A model generated the notes under the pieces. It did no database searches. It was not told the origin of the DNA and worked only from the letters and a program-made list of their open reading frames with translations. A DNA stretch of 12,403 nt. Origin: Betaproteobacteria bacterium (GTDB lineage Bacteria > Pseudomonadota > Gammaproteobacteria > Burkholderiales > SG8-39). The stretch lies in assembly GCA_011391295.1 (NCBI GenBank), contig JAABQT010000021.1:1-12403 (forward strand), given 5' to 3'. The position numbers were made by a program, and so were the translations under genes. Each line of letters opens with the position of its first letter. Within the stretch, counting starts at the first letter, position 1. Below, one piece after another: positions 11,900 through 12,403 of this stretch.

Positions 11900-12403
11900 A
11901 TGACTTCATTGCCCCGCCTCGCCGCGAGCGCGCTGCTCGCTGTCGCGGCCAATTTGCCCTTCGCCGCAACGCTGCAGGCCCAGGAATTCTCCATGGGCAA
12001 CGTCAACCCGCCCAAGCACGGGACTTCCCAGACGGCGCAGCGCTTCGCCGACCGGATCGCGGAGTTGTCGGGCGGCAAGATGAAGCTGGTGCACCACCAT
12101 TCGGGCTCGCTCGGCGGTGAGCGCGAGGTGGCGCAGCAGATCCAGCTCGGCTCGGTCCATTTCGGGCCGATCACCACGGCGCCGCTCTCCACGCTGATCC
12201 CGGAGATGTCCGTATTCCAGCTGCCGTACATCTTCCGCGACTACGACCACGTGTTCAAGGCGCTCGATGGCAGCGACACGCTGGGCAATTACTACGACAG
12301 GATCCTCGATGCACGCGGCTTGAAGCTGGTGGGGTTCATTGCCGCGGGCTACCGGGGCATTTACGGCCATTTCCCGATCAACGGGCTGGCCGACATCAAA
12401 GGC
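11900..12403 (+). CDS. dctP: TRAP transporter substrate-binding protein DctP, N-terminal 168 aa (cut by window edge)
   Basis: The frame is open from the ATG at 11900 to the end of the window. Residues 1-27 form a signal peptide (positive start, hydrophobic ALLAVAANLPFAA, LQA cleavage site). The mature part has NPPKHGTSQTAQRFADRIAE, SGSLGGEREVAQQIQLGSVH and FQLPYIFRDYDHVFKAL, the standard order of DctP-type periplasmic receptors. They bind organic acids, classically C4-dicarboxylates but also aromatic acids, sugar acids or sulfonates, and hand them to a DctQM membrane pair that should lie to the right. The conserved carboxylate-binding arginine region begins just after the window edge, so the ligand class cannot be judged. 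GAGAGGAATCC before the ATG is a good ribosome site. Confidence 0.92.
   Translation, partial: MTSLPRLAASALLAVAANLPFAATLQAQEFSMGNVNPPKHGTSQTAQRFADRIAELSGGKMKLVHHHSGSLGGEREVAQQIQLGSVHFGPITTAPLSTLIPEMSVFQLPYIFRDYDHVFKALDGSDTLGNYYDRILDARGLKLVGFIAAGYRGIYGHFPINGLADIKG

Noticed and set aside
10331..12231. Several long minus-strand frames over the toxin, dioxygenase and TRAP genes
   Set aside because: They mirror well supported plus-strand genes and show no domain pattern.
1..12403. CRISPR arrays, tRNA or rRNA genes, riboswitches
   Set aside because: No regularly spaced repeats, cloverleaf-like segments or known aptamer patterns were found by eye on either strand.

Overview
The window looks like a chromosomal segment of a high-GC betaproteobacterium (order not resolved). 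The arguments are gene order (trxA next to rho, with a divergent 7Fe-ferredoxin fdxA), the protein sequences (betaproteobacterial-type Rho N-terminus, FdxA, short-loop cytochrome bd) and the compact AddB/AddA-like pair typical of that class. This placement comes from recalled family knowledge, not from a search.

Layout. Positions 1-640 (minus strand) hold the start of rho and a complete trxA. fdxA (760-1083) runs the other way from a shared intergenic region. Positions 1087-1963 are a worn accessory patch: an orphan LuxR-type DNA-binding domain with no start codon, an intact VOC (glyoxalase-fold) gene, and a pyridoxamine-phosphate-oxidase-like gene that lost an internal block and its 3' end. 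The 3' loss ends in a short motif (1947-1961) that resembles remnants left by REP-associated/IS200-like elements. Positions 1960-4235 (minus) carry cydA-cydB of a cyanide-insensitive-type quinol oxidase, with overlapping ATGA start/stop. A small GlsB/YeaQ-type membrane protein gene (4308-4553) is divergent from cydA.

Positions 4579-10147 (plus) are the centre of the window: an AddB-like protein with a RecB-type nuclease and four iron-sulfur cysteines, followed with an 8-nt overlap by a UvrD/AddA-like helicase with its own intact nuclease domain. Together they should form a dual-nuclease double-strand-break resection complex. The AddB-like gene carries two strong hairpin-forming inverted repeats in its interdomain linker, in a stretch of atypical codons. 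Directly downstream is a type II toxin-antitoxin pair (Phd/YefM-like antitoxin, PIN-domain toxin) with a direct repeat of 21-bp period in front of it. Positions 10975-12403 hold a TfdA/TauD-type dioxygenase and the start of a TRAP-transporter substrate-binding protein, which suggests uptake plus oxidation of an organic acid.

No rRNA, tRNA, CRISPR array, integrase or intact transposase is visible. All longer non-coding stretches are under about 250 bases and are described in the entries. Two genes not represented as ordinary start-to-stop frames (the rho start and the dctP start) are cut by the window edges, and the LuxR remnant has no start codon at all.
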